The notes beneath the pieces are model-generated. The model was not told the DNA's origin, searched no databases, and was given only the letters and a program-made list of their open reading frames with translations. From Rikenellaceae bacterium (GTDB taxonomy: Bacteria; Bacteroidota; Bacteroidia; Bacteroidales; UBA932): a stretch of 16,992 nt of DNA. Of this stretch, positions 6,994 through 14,925 are shown piece after piece. The stretch is taken from contig CAAGFN010000150.1 of assembly GCA_900769145.1 (NCBI GenBank), positions 1 to 16,992 on the forward strand. The letters are read 5' to 3'. How positions within the stretch are numbered: position 1 is the stretch's first letter; each line of letters opens with the position of its first letter. A program made the position numbers and the translations under genes.

Positions 6994-7569
6994 TTAATTC
7001 TCCTCGCTTGCTACGGCATCATTGTAGCATTGGCGGCAGAGAGGCTCGTAAACGTCCTTTTCACCCAGGACGACGAGCTTGTCGCTCTTGGTGAGCCTGT
7101 GGGAGTGATTGGCCAGGTTCCCGCAGCGTACGCAGATGGCGTGTACTTTCTGTACATCTTCGGCTATGGCCATAAGGGCCGGCATCGGCCCGAAAGGCTT
7201 GCCTTTGTAGTCCGTGTCAAGTCCCGCGACAATGACTCTTTTGCCCTTGTTGGCAAGGGTCTGGGCCACCTCTGCCAGGTTTTCCCCGAAGAACTGGGCC
7301 TCGTCAATGCCTACTACCTGAGTTTCCTCTGCTGCGGAAAGCATCTCTTCCGCATTTCTTACAGGTCGGCAAGGTATGCTGTGAAGGTCATGTGAGACCA
7401 CGTCCATATCAGAGTATCTGGTATCGACCGCAGGCTTGAAAATCTCAATTTTCTGATTGGCGAACTGAGCCCTCTTGAGCCTTCTGATGAGTTCTTCGGT
7501 CTTGCCGGAAAACATTGAGCCGCAAATCACTTCAACGCAGCCGTTTCTCTTGATATTTTCTGAAAACAT
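6994..7569 (-). CDS. tdk: Thymidine kinase (type II, TK1-like)
   Basis: Protein of 191 residues, the normal length for type II thymidine kinases. It phosphorylates thymidine to dTMP with ATP in the salvage pathway. The P-loop GSMFSGKT is at residues 17-24, the DEAQFF motif holding catalytic Glu90 is at 89-94, and the structural zinc site has its two pairs C146/C149 and C178/C181. The substrate-binding lasso region follows between the two cysteine pairs. The start is the ATG at 7569, about 55 bases downstream of a good -7 box. It is first in a minus-strand series with the feoB-like gene and bcp, though the 70-base gap after it leaves the linkage uncertain. Confidence 0.96.
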   Translation of the reverse strand: MFSENIKRNGCVEVICGSMFSGKTEELIRRLKRAQFANQKIEIFKPAVDTRYSDMDVVSHDLHSIPCRPVRNAEEMLSAAEETQVVGIDEAQFFGENLAEVAQTLANKGKRVIVAGLDTDYKGKPFGPMPALMAIAEDVQKVHAICVRCGNLANHSHRLTKSDKLVVLGEKDVYEPLCRQCYNDAVASEEN

Positions 7570-7623
7570 AGTTAATTTTGTATTCTTTGAAAGTGGCCCG
7601 CATTACTTTGGCGGACCGGCTTG

Positions 7624-7631
7624 CAAAGATA
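7624..7631 (-). promoter_or_regulatory. Candidate -7 box for tdk
   Basis: Read on the minus strand this is TATCTTTG, an exact TAnnTTTG match, located 55 bases upstream of the tdk ATG and followed by GCAA. It lies only 15 bases from the start codon of the divergent gene at 7646, so the two transcription units share a very short control region. A weaker plus-strand match (TTACTTTG, 7603-7610) could serve that gene. Confidence 0.55.
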
Positions 7632-7645
7632 ATAATTATTGGTTT

Positions 7646-8506
7646 ATGGAGAATAACCGCAGGGAAAATTTTGAAGACCTTCTCAAGACTGTCGCCGACC
7701 TGAAATCGAGGCTGGAAGAGTTGGAAAGGAGGATAGAAGAATACAGGTCCGCTTTTGGGGACTCTTTGCAGATTCCTCTGCCTGAGGAGATTGAGTTTGA
7801 ACACGAGGACTTCCTTGGGGATATGTCTGAGCTCGTTCCGGGTGGAGATGAAATCAGGATCAATGCTGATATCCCGTTGGAGGATAATGCTTCACCTTCA
7901 GGCAATACGTTGGCTGGGGAGGAATCAACTGCCGCCGGGGATATTCCGGAGCAGGTTTCCGTACCTGATGCCGATCCGGCTCAGGACGCTGGACCGGAAT
8001 CCGTAGCAGAGCCGGAGCATGTGGAGGAGCCCGAATCCGTCGCAGAGCCGGTGGAGTCTGCTGCTGAACCGGAAGTGACTGCTGCAGAGGAACCTGGGCA
8101 GGAGGAATCCGAAGATGACGAGCCATTCTCACTTTTCGGGGAAATGTTCGGGCCCGCTCCAGTCAGGAAAACTTCCAAGTCCAGGACTTTGAATGATGCC
8201 AATGCTTCCAGGGCATCCGGCGCAGTGATAGATCTCAAGTCAGACAAGCCGGCCTGGTCGGTGGATATGCCGGGCCCGGAGGTGAAGGATGTCCGCAGTG
8301 CCATCTCCCTCAATGACAGGGTGATGTTCATATCGACTCTCTTCCGTGAGGACTCAATGCTGTTTCAGGATGTCGTCGGACACATCAACGGAATGTCGGA
8401 TCTCGGAAAGGTGGTGGCATATCTCCAGGCCACATTCCCGGAGTGGGATATGAATTCCGATTCTGTTTACAGGTTCATGATGGCAGTGCGCAGAAAAATC
8501 AGATAA
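7646..8506 (+). CDS. Acidic coiled-coil protein with conserved C-terminal domain, function unknown
   Basis: Protein of 286 residues from MENNRRENFEDLL. The frame is open for 57 codons further upstream, but that part would lie over the tdk start and promoter. There is no signal peptide or membrane segment, so it is predicted cytoplasmic. Residues 8-35 form a charged heptad-like helix (LLKTVADLKSRLEELERRI), a likely short coiled coil. Residues 45-160 are acidic, rich in Glu, Pro, Ala and Ser, and probably disordered, with PESVAEP repeated at 117-123 and 129-135. The C-terminus (about 212-286, VRSAISLNDRVMFISTLF to the end) is compact and resembles a domain I recall from unannotated Bacteroidales proteins. 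It ends two bases before rsmI, so the two are co-transcribed and probably translationally linked. No function is assigned. Confidence 0.85.
   Translation: MENNRRENFEDLLKTVADLKSRLEELERRIEEYRSAFGDSLQIPLPEEIEFEHEDFLGDMSELVPGGDEIRINADIPLEDNASPSGNTLAGEESTAAGDIPEQVSVPDADPAQDAGPESVAEPEHVEEPESVAEPVESAAEPEVTAAEEPGQEESEDDEPFSLFGEMFGPAPVRKTSKSRTLNDANASRASGAVIDLKSDKPAWSVDMPGPEVKDVRSAISLNDRVMFISTLFREDSMLFQDVVGHINGMSDLGKVVAYLQATFPEWDMNSDSVYRFMMAVRRKIR
7994..8050 (+). repeat. Direct repeat of 21 bases encoding PESVAEP twice
   Basis: Two copies, 7994-8014 and 8030-8050, share 19 of 21 bases and are 36 bases apart start to start. They lie in frame in the acidic linker of the coiled-coil protein. The copies suggest recent tandem duplication in a disordered segment, where length may vary between strains. 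Confidence 0.8.
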
Positions 8507-8508
8507 TC

Positions 8509-9222
8509 ATGCCGGGGATTCTCTATATTGTTCCAACCCCTGTCGGGAATCTTGATGATATGACCTTCAGGGCAGTGAATGTGCTCAAGGAGGCGGACTT
8601 GGTGCTGGCTGAGGACACCAGGACAAGCTCTGTCCTGCTGAAACATTTCGGCATTGAGGCCAGGCATCTTCAGTCGCATCACAAGTTCAATGAACACCAG
8701 ACTGTTCCGATAATCCGTGACAGGATTCTTTCGGGCCAGAATGTTGCGCTTATTAGTGATGCCGGGACTCCCGGCATTTCAGACCCGGGCTTTCTGCTGG
8801 TACGGGAATGCGCTGCGGAAGGCATTGAGGTACAGACACTTCCTGGGCCTACGGCCTGCATCCCAGCCATTGTTTCATCAGGCCTGCCTTGTGACAGATT
8901 CTGCTTTGAGGGCTTTCTCCCTGTCAAGAAGGGACGCCAGACCCTGCTGAAAGAACTGTCCACGGAGACCAGGACAATGATTTTCTACGAGTCTCCTTAC
9001 CGGCTTGTGAAGACCTTGGAACAGATGGCCCAGTTCTTCGGGCCGGAGAGGGAATGTTCAGTGGCGCGGGAGATATCCAAGATACACGAGGAGCATCGCA
9101 GGGGCAGCCTTGCCGATGTTGCCCTCTGGTTCAGGGAACACGAGCCGAAGGGAGAGATTGTGCTGATTGTGGCTGGGGCTTCAACACGCAGGCGCGGAGA
9201 GGACGGCGCAGGCGTGGAATAA
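8509..9222 (+). CDS. rsmI: 16S rRNA 2'-O-methyltransferase RsmI (C1402)
   Basis: Protein of 237 residues from MPGILYIVPTPVGNLDD. RsmI uses S-adenosylmethionine to methylate the ribose of C1402 in the 16S rRNA decoding centre. Family hallmarks are all present: TPVGNLDD (10-17), AEDTRTS (34-40), SDAGTPGISDPG (83-94), LPGPTA (111-116) and IFYESPYRL (158-166). It is shorter than the E. coli protein (about 286 residues) because the extra C-terminal domain is missing, leaving a basic tail with RRRGED; I believe short forms are common in Bacteroidota. The ATG lies two bases after the stop of the upstream coiled-coil gene; the frame is open slightly further upstream but this start matches the family N-terminus. 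Confidence 0.95.
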   Translation: MPGILYIVPTPVGNLDDMTFRAVNVLKEADLVLAEDTRTSSVLLKHFGIEARHLQSHHKFNEHQTVPIIRDRILSGQNVALISDAGTPGISDPGFLLVRECAAEGIEVQTLPGPTACIPAIVSSGLPCDRFCFEGFLPVKKGRQTLLKELSTETRTMIFYESPYRLVKTLEQMAQFFGPERECSVAREISKIHEEHRRGSLADVALWFREHEPKGEIVLIVAGASTRRRGEDGAGVE

Positions 9223-9254
9223 TGTAATAATCCGGGCAGGTGGTCAGGTAAATT

Positions 9255-10196
9255 ATGACCCGGAACAATGAGGACGGCAAATCTCCGTCCAAATCTTTCA
9301 TCACAGGGGCCGTGGCCCTTGCATTTCTGCTAATCGGCTATCAGACAGCCGTTTTCATTCATCGTGCGGCGACATTGAAAATCCTGTCGTCGTCTCAGGA
9401 TACCGTATATGTCGCAGTCCGGCCGGCCGGAAGCGATTGTCCGTCCACTTCATCAGTCTCGTCGGCAGGAGTATCCGCCGGAAGCCTGGTATCCCGTTCC
9501 GGATATGTATCCGGGGCAGAAGGGGATGCCGTTCCCGGGACGGATGGCAATTATAGACGCAAGGCAGAAGTAAAGGAACGTTTTTCGGAACCGCAATGTG
9601 AAAACTTCCGCTTCAATCCCAATACCGCCAGCATTGAGGAACTGCGCCGTCTGGGATTCTCCCTCAAGCAGGCTGAAGCCATTGACAATTACCGTTCTAA
9701 GGGCGGCCGTTTCAGGCGGAAGTCGGATTTTGCCAAGTCTTACGTTGTCGAGGATTCGGTATTCAGGAGGCTTGAACCCTACATTGACATACCGTTGATT
9801 GACCTGAATACGGCTGATTCGACAATGTTCGAGACTCTTCCGGGAATCGGGGCGTATTTTGCCTCCAAGATGGTGGAACACAGGAAGAAACTTGGGGGTT
9901 ATTCATATCCGGAGCAGTTGATGGACATCTATCATTTCGACAGGGAAAAATATGATGCCCTCAGGGATCTGGTTGAGATTGCCACTCCTCCGAAGCCGTT
10001 CGCACTCTGGACTTTGCCACTTGATTCCCTCAAGGCTCATCCCTACATCAGGACATATACGGCTGCGAAGGCGATTATCCTCTTCCGGGAAAACAATCCG
10101 GCCTCCGCACTGACTGTTTCCAATCTTGCGGAGGCCGGTATCCTCGATTCTGGGTCAGCGTCCAAGCTGGAACGCTGCGTTCTCAGTCATCCTTGA
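9255..10196 (+). CDS. ComEA-like membrane-anchored helix-hairpin-helix protein
   Basis: Protein of 313 residues starting 32 bases after rsmI. A single hydrophobic segment at about 15-36 should anchor it in the inner membrane with the rest outside the cytoplasm. A Ser/Gly/Val-rich low-complexity linker (about 60-100) follows. Three helix-hairpin-helix units come next: 119-176 (RFNPNTASIEELRRLGFSLKQA), 183-240 (DLNTADSTMFETLPGIGAYFASKM) and 254-311. The second holds the clearest hairpin, LPGIGAYFA, and the NTA starts are typical of ComEA. In competent bacteria ComEA binds incoming double-stranded DNA; here no com genes are adjacent, so a role in DNA uptake is only inference. The third unit is divergent. 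The gene converges on recA. Confidence 0.85.
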   Translation: MTRNNEDGKSPSKSFITGAVALAFLLIGYQTAVFIHRAATLKILSSSQDTVYVAVRPAGSDCPSTSSVSSAGVSAGSLVSRSGYVSGAEGDAVPGTDGNYRRKAEVKERFSEPQCENFRFNPNTASIEELRRLGFSLKQAEAIDNYRSKGGRFRRKSDFAKSYVVEDSVFRRLEPYIDIPLIDLNTADSTMFETLPGIGAYFASKMVEHRKKLGGYSYPEQLMDIYHFDREKYDALRDLVEIATPPKPFALWTLPLDSLKAHPYIRTYTAAKAIILFRENNPASALTVSNLAEAGILDSGSASKLERCVLSHP

Positions 10197-10210
10197 CATT
10201 GCCAAGGATG
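10188..10210. terminator. Candidate bidirectional terminator between the ComEA-like gene and recA
   Basis: CATCCTTG and CAAGGATG form a perfect eight-base stem with a seven-base loop, spanning the stop codon of the ComEA-like gene and the 20-base gap before the recA stop. The convergent arrangement makes a shared terminator plausible. No T-run follows on either strand, so the call is tentative. Confidence 0.4.
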
Positions 10211-10216
10211 GAAGTC

Positions 10217-11254
10217 CTAGTCCTGAACTGTCTTCAATGCTTCCCTGAGCTTGCCCTCTATTTCCTCTGCCAGTTCGACATTGTCCTTGATAAGCTGCTT
10301 CGTAGCCTCGCGTCCCTGTGCCAGTTTCTGGTCTCCATAACTGAACCAGGAGCCGCTCTTGGAAATGATGCCGTACTCGACGCCGAGGTCCACGATTTCG
10401 CCTGCGCGGGAGATGCCCTCTCCGTAAACGATGTCGAACTCAGCCTTCTTGAAAGGCGGGGCCATCTTGTTTTTGACAACCTTGACCCTGGTCCTGTTGC
10501 CGAGGGCCTCCTCCCCGTCCTTGAGCTGGGTAGTGCGGCGTACGTCAATTCTCACTGAAGCATAGAACTTGAGCGCATTTCCACCGGTAGTGGTCTCCGG
10601 ATTGCCGAACATGACTCCGATTTTCTCGCGGAGCTGGTTGATGAAGATGCAGCAGGTGTTGGTCTTGCTGATGTTGGCCGTGAGCTTCCTGAGAGCCTGG
10701 CTCATAAGCCTTGCCTGGAGTCCTACCTTGTTGTCCCCCATCTCTCCCTCGATTTCAGCCTTCGGCGTGAGGGCTGCCACGGAGTCGATTACAATGATGT
10801 CAATCGCACCGGAGCGGATGAGGTTGTCGGCGATTTCGAGAGCCTGTTCCCCGTTGTCCGGCTGGGAAATGAGGAGAGTGTCGAGATTCACTCCCAGAGC
10901 CTTCGCATAAGACCTGTCGAATGCGTGCTCCGCATCAATCATTGCCGCAATGCCGCCAAGTTTCTGGGCCTGGGCGATTGCGTGGATGGCGAGAGTGGTC
11001 TTTCCGCTGGATTCCGGTCCGTAGATTTCGATAATCCTTCCCCTCGGGTATCCTCCGATTCCGAGAGCGTGGTCAAGTGCGACTGAGCCGCTTGGTATGA
11101 CCTGGTGTTCGTCCCATTGTGGCTGATCTCCCAACTTCATGATCGTGCCTTTCCCGTAATCTTTCTCAATCTTGTCGATCGTTGCCTGCAGAGCCTTGAG
11201 TTTCCCGGTGTCAATAGCTCCAGCATTGCCTTCCATAACTGCTTCTTTAGCCAT
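10217..11254 (-). CDS. recA: Recombinase RecA
   Basis: Protein of 345 residues, normal RecA length. RecA forms filaments on single-stranded DNA, catalyses strand exchange and activates the SOS response. Walker A is GPESSGKT (79-86), Walker B is DIIVIDS (152-158), and the DNA-binding loop region includes GVMFGNPETTTGGNALKFYASVR (starting at 213). The N-terminal oligomerisation helix is at about 15-35, and the C-terminal acidic segment is present (AEEIEGKLREAL near the end). The start MAKEAVMEGN lies 47 bases from a good -7 box. No LexA-type palindrome was noticed in the upstream region. The gene stands alone: it converges on the ComEA-like gene and diverges from rlmN. recX, its usual regulator, is on the opposite strand 3.7 kb away. 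Confidence 0.98.
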   Translation of the reverse strand: MAKEAVMEGNAGAIDTGKLKALQATIDKIEKDYGKGTIMKLGDQPQWDEHQVIPSGSVALDHALGIGGYPRGRIIEIYGPESSGKTTLAIHAIAQAQKLGGIAAMIDAEHAFDRSYAKALGVNLDTLLISQPDNGEQALEIADNLIRSGAIDIIVIDSVAALTPKAEIEGEMGDNKVGLQARLMSQALRKLTANISKTNTCCIFINQLREKIGVMFGNPETTTGGNALKFYASVRIDVRRTTQLKDGEEALGNRTRVKVVKNKMAPPFKKAEFDIVYGEGISRAGEIVDLGVEYGIISKSGSWFSYGDQKLAQGREATKQLIKDNVELAEEIEGKLREALKTVQD

Positions 11255-11278
11255 AATGTAGTTTTTTTTAATAAATTT

Positions 11279-11294
11279 TGCGGTTTGTGCCGCA
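11279..11294 (-). repeat. Short inverted repeat in the recA leader
   Basis: On the minus strand TGCGG and CCGCA pair across a six-base loop, between the -7 box and the recA start codon. The five-base stem may form a small leader hairpin upstream of an A-rich stretch. This is weak evidence and could be chance. Confidence 0.25.
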
Positions 11295-11301
11295 GTCTCT
11301 G

Positions 11302-11309
11302 CAAAGTTA
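11302..11309 (-). promoter_or_regulatory. Candidate -7 box for recA
   Basis: Read on the minus strand this is TAACTTTG, an exact TAnnTTTG match followed by CAGAG, giving a leader of about 40 bases. A TTTC lies around 19 bases upstream on the same strand and may be a weak -33 element. Confidence 0.6.
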
Positions 11310-11343
11310 GAAAAAACGGGACAATACGAAAGAAAAAATTGAT

Positions 11344-11351
11344 TAAATTTG
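11344..11351 (+). promoter_or_regulatory. Candidate -7 box for the rlmN operon
   Basis: TAAATTTG is an exact TAnnTTTG match, 47 bases before the rlmN start codon, facing away from the recA -7 box 34 bases to its left. The 144-base region between recA and rlmN therefore holds two back-to-back promoters and no gene. Confidence 0.55.
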
Positions 11352-11398
11352 CTTGCTGCATTGTTTGGAACTCAAATGATGAGTTGAACAAGATTTTT

Positions 11399-12478
11399 AT
11401 GAAAAAGAAATTGTTGGGAAAGACGCCTGAGGAGCTCAGGATTGTGGCTGCGGAATGCGGCCTGCCTCCGTATGCCGGCGGCCAGATTGCGCAATGGCTT
11501 TACAAGAAAAGAGTCCGGACCATAGACCAGATGACCAATCTTTCCAAAGCCGGCAGGGAGAAACTCTCGGAAAACTATGAGGTAGGTGCGGTGGAATATG
11601 CTGACTGCCAGATATCTTCGGATGGTACCAAGAAGTATCTCTTCCCGGTATCCTGCGCCTGGTCATCCGCTTCCGGGGCTGTGGAGTCGGCGACTCCGGG
11701 CAGGGTGGAGAGCAGTTGTGTGGAGGCTGTCATGATTCCGGACCAGGACAGGAAGACATTGTGCGTATCATCCCAGGCCGGCTGCAAGATGGGATGCCGA
11801 TTCTGCATGACAGGCAGGCAGGGTTTCCATGGCAACCTCTCCGCCGCCGACATATTGTCCCAGTTCATCTCCGTGGATGAGTCCCTGGAGCTTACGGGGA
11901 CGGTTTTCATGGGAATGGGGGAACCTCTTGACAACTACGAGAATGTCAGGCGGGCAATCGAGGTGCTGACTGCCGATTGGGGCTTCGGCTGGAGTCCGAA
12001 GAGGATAACCTTGTCATCAGTAGGGATAGTACCTCAGTTGAAGCGCTTCCTGGATGAGACCAGATGCCATCTGGCCATCAGTCTCCATAATCCTTTCCCT
12101 GAGGAAAGGGCAGGGATGATGCCGGTCCAGAAGGCCTATGATCTCGGAGAAATACTCTCACTCATAAGGAAATACGATTTCACGGGGCAGAGGCGCGTAA
12201 GCTTCGAGTACACAATGTTCGCAGGCTGGAACGATGACAAGAGACATGCAGATGCATTGGTCCGCCTTCTTGCAGGGCTGGAATGCAGGGTGAACCTCAT
12301 ACGTTTCCACCGCATTCCGGATTTTCCTTATGACACTTCGGCGGACAAGGTGATTGAGATGTTCCGGGACAGGCTGAACCGTGCCGGGATAACGTCCACT
12401 ATCAGGGCATCCAGGGGTGAGGACATACTCGCAGCCTGCGGGATGCTTGCAGGGAAACATTCCAAAACATCATCATAA
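11399..12478 (+). CDS. rlmN: Dual-specificity RNA adenine-C2 methyltransferase RlmN
   Basis: Protein of 359 residues from the ATG at 11399 (MKKKLLGKTPEEL). The frame is open upstream, but a longer start would cross the divergent promoters and the start of recA. RlmN is a radical-SAM enzyme that methylates C2 of A2503 in 23S rRNA and of A37 in some tRNAs. The cluster cysteines C129, C133 and C136 (CKMGCRFC), the partner cysteine C122 (TLCVSSQAGC) and the methyl-carrying cysteine C347 (EDILAACGML) are all present, as is MGMGEPLDN (171-179). The C-terminal part reads as the Bacteroidales form (VNLIRFHRIP). An odd feature is an insertion of about 18 residues between LFPV and VEAVMIP, bracketed by C86 and C107. 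The stop codon overlaps the next start by one base (TAATG). Confidence 0.94.
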   Translation: MKKKLLGKTPEELRIVAAECGLPPYAGGQIAQWLYKKRVRTIDQMTNLSKAGREKLSENYEVGAVEYADCQISSDGTKKYLFPVSCAWSSASGAVESATPGRVESSCVEAVMIPDQDRKTLCVSSQAGCKMGCRFCMTGRQGFHGNLSAADILSQFISVDESLELTGTVFMGMGEPLDNYENVRRAIEVLTADWGFGWSPKRITLSSVGIVPQLKRFLDETRCHLAISLHNPFPEERAGMMPVQKAYDLGEILSLIRKYDFTGQRRVSFEYTMFAGWNDDKRHADALVRLLAGLECRVNLIRFHRIPDFPYDTSADKVIEMFRDRLNRAGITSTIRASRGEDILAACGMLAGKHSKTSS

Positions 12479-14910
12479 TGAGAAAGTTACTGTCAAGATT
12501 TATTCTTGCCGCGGCAATGTCGTTTGCGGTGCTTCCTGCCATTGCGTCTTCCGGGCATCGTCCAAAGATGAACCTCAGCGATTACTGCATCGATCCTGCG
12601 GCTGATTCCGTTTCAATGTCAGAGTTCCGGTCGTATCTTGACAGTATAAGGAAGAAAAGGCCTACCGTAGCCCTTGTGCTGAGCGGAGGCGGGGCCAAGG
12701 GAGCCTCCCACATTGGCGTAATCCATTATCTTGATTCCTTGAAGATTCCTGTGGACGTGGTCCTGGGAACTAGCATGGGCGGACTGGTGGGAGCATTGTA
12801 CTCCCTCGGCTATTCGGCCCACGAGATGGATTCCCTGATCAGGACAATCGACTGGGATATGGCATTGTCGGACAAGGTTCCCAGGGAATATGTCTCCTAT
12901 GCGCAGAAAAAATACAAGGAGAAGATTCTGCTTTCGTTCCCGTTCTATTATGCCAAGCAGGATTATCTGGACAGGAAGGCGGCAGAAAAAGGCTATGAGA
13001 CTCCGGAGCATATTCACGGCAGCCTGCGTTTTGGAGCCGGGCAGGAAGATGCGACCTCGATTTTTAAGGACAATCTTCTCAGCAGCCTGCCTTCAGGGTT
13101 TGCATACGGGCAGAATGTCAATAACATAATGAGTTCCCTGACAGCAGGATACCAGAATGACATGGACTTTCTGGACCTGCCCGTTCCATTCGTATGTGTC
13201 GCCACGGATATGGTCTCGGCCAAGCCGAAAATCTGGTACAGGGGCAGCCTGACTACTGCCATGCGTTCCACTATGTCCATCCCGGGAGTCTTCGCACCTG
13301 TGAAAGTGGACGGGATGGTGCTTGTGGACGGGGGAATGAGGAACAACTATCCGACCGACCTTGCCAGGGAGATGGGCGCCGACATCATTATTGGAGTGGA
13401 TCTTTCCTCGGGGTACCGTTCCTACAGCAGCCTCAATGACCTCAAGGATATTATCTCCCAGGGAGTCGATATGCTTGGCAGGGAGTCCTATGAGAATAAT
13501 GTCAGCATCCCCGATGTGACCATCAAGCCGGACCTTCATGAATACAATATGATGAGCTTTGATGCCAACAGCATTGATGTCATTATCAGGAGGGGGTTGG
13601 AGGCCGCTGAGGCGGTATCGGGGCAGCTGGACAGCGTCAGGATGCTTACAGGTGCCGTGGAGAAGCATTTGAGAAACGAGAAGGCCATTGACCTGGGTAC
13701 CAGCCCTGTGCTCATTTCCAAGATTGAAATGACAGGCGTGTCGGAAAAAGAATCCCGGTATCTTATGGGAAAACTGAAGATAAGACCGGCACGCTACCTG
13801 TATCGGGCGGATATTGAGGATGCGGTGGCGTCTATTTACGGGACAGGGGCTTTCGACTATGTGACATACGAGATGGAGGGTACAGGAGAACCGTTCAATC
13901 TCCTGATACATTGTCACAAAGGCCCAATCCACCAGTTTGGTCTCGGAGGCCGGGTTGACTCGGAGGAGTTTGCGTCATTGCTCATAAATATCGGCCTGAA
14001 TGCCCACAAACTCCAGGGCTCGGCCCTGAATTTTTATGCCAAAGTAGGTATAAACCCCTATGCGGCATTGACTTACTATATCAGTTCGCCTTCCGGCCCT
14101 ACCTTCAATCTGGGCGCATCCGTCAAATATCTGGACCGCAACAGGTTCACCCTCGGCGAGAGTGACTACAATGTCGCATACCTCAATGTCCGGGAGGAAG
14201 TATATCTGTCGAACATACGCCTCCGGAAATTTTCCGGGAGGGTGGGACTGCGGAGCGATTTCTACAAGATGAACAAGGTAATGGCCACGAGCGTCACCGG
14301 AAATTATGACCTTGACATCCTGACAAACAATTACATGTCTGCTTTTTTCGATGTCAAAGCGGATACCTTCGATGGTGGATATTTCCCTACCAGGGGTGTT
14401 AGCTGGCAGCTGGGGTATGAATGGGTGTTTGCCGGTCTGAGAAGGGAAATAGACAGATTCCATATAGCCTCGTTGGGGTTCAAGGCCGCAGCCACCGCAG
14501 GATGCTTCACTTTCCTGCCTTCTGTCAATGCCCGTTTCGTTTTCGGAGGGGAACCATCTCTTCCGTATCTGAATCTTATCGGTGGGTTTGTCCCCGGGAG
14601 GTATCTTGACCAGCAGATTCCGTTTGCAGGCATAAACTACGCCATGGCAATGCACAACTACCTGGCCATTGCAAGAGCTGATTTCCGGTTCCGCCTGTTC
14701 AAGAACAATTATATCACCATCTGTTCCAACTACGCCTATTCGGTCAGGGAACTGAGTGACGTGAAAGATATAGACAAGGCTCTCGGGTTATTGGGAGTAG
14801 GTTTGAAATATTCCTACAACTCTATTATCGGGCCAGTTGAATTAGGCCTGCACTGGCGTTCAAGGGCAAACAAGGTCGGGGCCTTCCTCAATTTCGGCCT
14901 GTATTTCTGA
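12478..14910 (+). CDS. Patatin-like phospholipase fused to POTRA and outer-membrane beta-barrel (type Vd-like)
   Basis: Protein of 810 residues. Residues 1-24 are a signal peptide (MRKLLSRFILAAAMSFAVLP, then AIASS). The patatin domain covers about 60-310: oxyanion motif GGGAKG at 70-75, nucleophile Ser99 in GTSMG (97-101), and catalytic Asp284 in DGG (284-286), so the Ser-Asp dyad is intact. A POTRA-like segment follows (about 413-480, VLISKIEMTGVSEKES onward). The rest (about 490-810) alternates strand-like segments and ends NFGLYF, with a terminal aromatic residue typical of BamA-assembled barrels. This order matches the PlpD-type, type Vd autotransporters: a phospholipase carried to the outer membrane by its own barrel. 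Whether the patatin domain is surface-exposed or periplasmic is not visible. Translation is probably coupled to rlmN through the TAATG overlap. Confidence 0.92.
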   Translation: MRKLLSRFILAAAMSFAVLPAIASSGHRPKMNLSDYCIDPAADSVSMSEFRSYLDSIRKKRPTVALVLSGGGAKGASHIGVIHYLDSLKIPVDVVLGTSMGGLVGALYSLGYSAHEMDSLIRTIDWDMALSDKVPREYVSYAQKKYKEKILLSFPFYYAKQDYLDRKAAEKGYETPEHIHGSLRFGAGQEDATSIFKDNLLSSLPSGFAYGQNVNNIMSSLTAGYQNDMDFLDLPVPFVCVATDMVSAKPKIWYRGSLTTAMRSTMSIPGVFAPVKVDGMVLVDGGMRNNYPTDLAREMGADIIIGVDLSSGYRSYSSLNDLKDIISQGVDMLGRESYENNVSIPDVTIKPDLHEYNMMSFDANSIDVIIRRGLEAAEAVSGQLDSVRMLTGAVEKHLRNEKAIDLGTSPVLISKIEMTGVSEKESRYLMGKLKIRPARYLYRADIEDAVASIYGTGAFDYVTYEMEGTGEPFNLLIHCHKGPIHQFGLGGRVDSEEFASLLINIGLNAHKLQGSALNFYAKVGINPYAALTYYISSPSGPTFNLGASVKYLDRNRFTLGESDYNVAYLNVREEVYLSNIRLRKFSGRVGLRSDFYKMNKVMATSVTGNYDLDILTNNYMSAFFDVKADTFDGGYFPTRGVSWQLGYEWVFAGLRREIDRFHIASLGFKAAATAGCFTFLPSVNARFVFGGEPSLPYLNLIGGFVPGRYLDQQIPFAGINYAMAMHNYLAIARADFRFRLFKNNYITICSNYAYSVRELSDVKDIDKALGLLGVGLKYSYNSIIGPVELGLHWRSRANKVGAFLNFGLYF

Positions 14911-14925
14911 TAATGCGGCAATCCT

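Noticed and set aside
11105..11398. Extended start of rlmN at 11105
   Set aside because: This stretch overlaps recA in antisense and contains both -7 boxes; the conserved RlmN N-terminus begins at 11399.
13093..13932. 279-codon open frame on the minus strand opposite the patatin/barrel gene
   Set aside because: It lies wholly antisense to a gene with clear catalytic motifs, shows no recognisable domain and has a composition typical of a reading-frame shadow.
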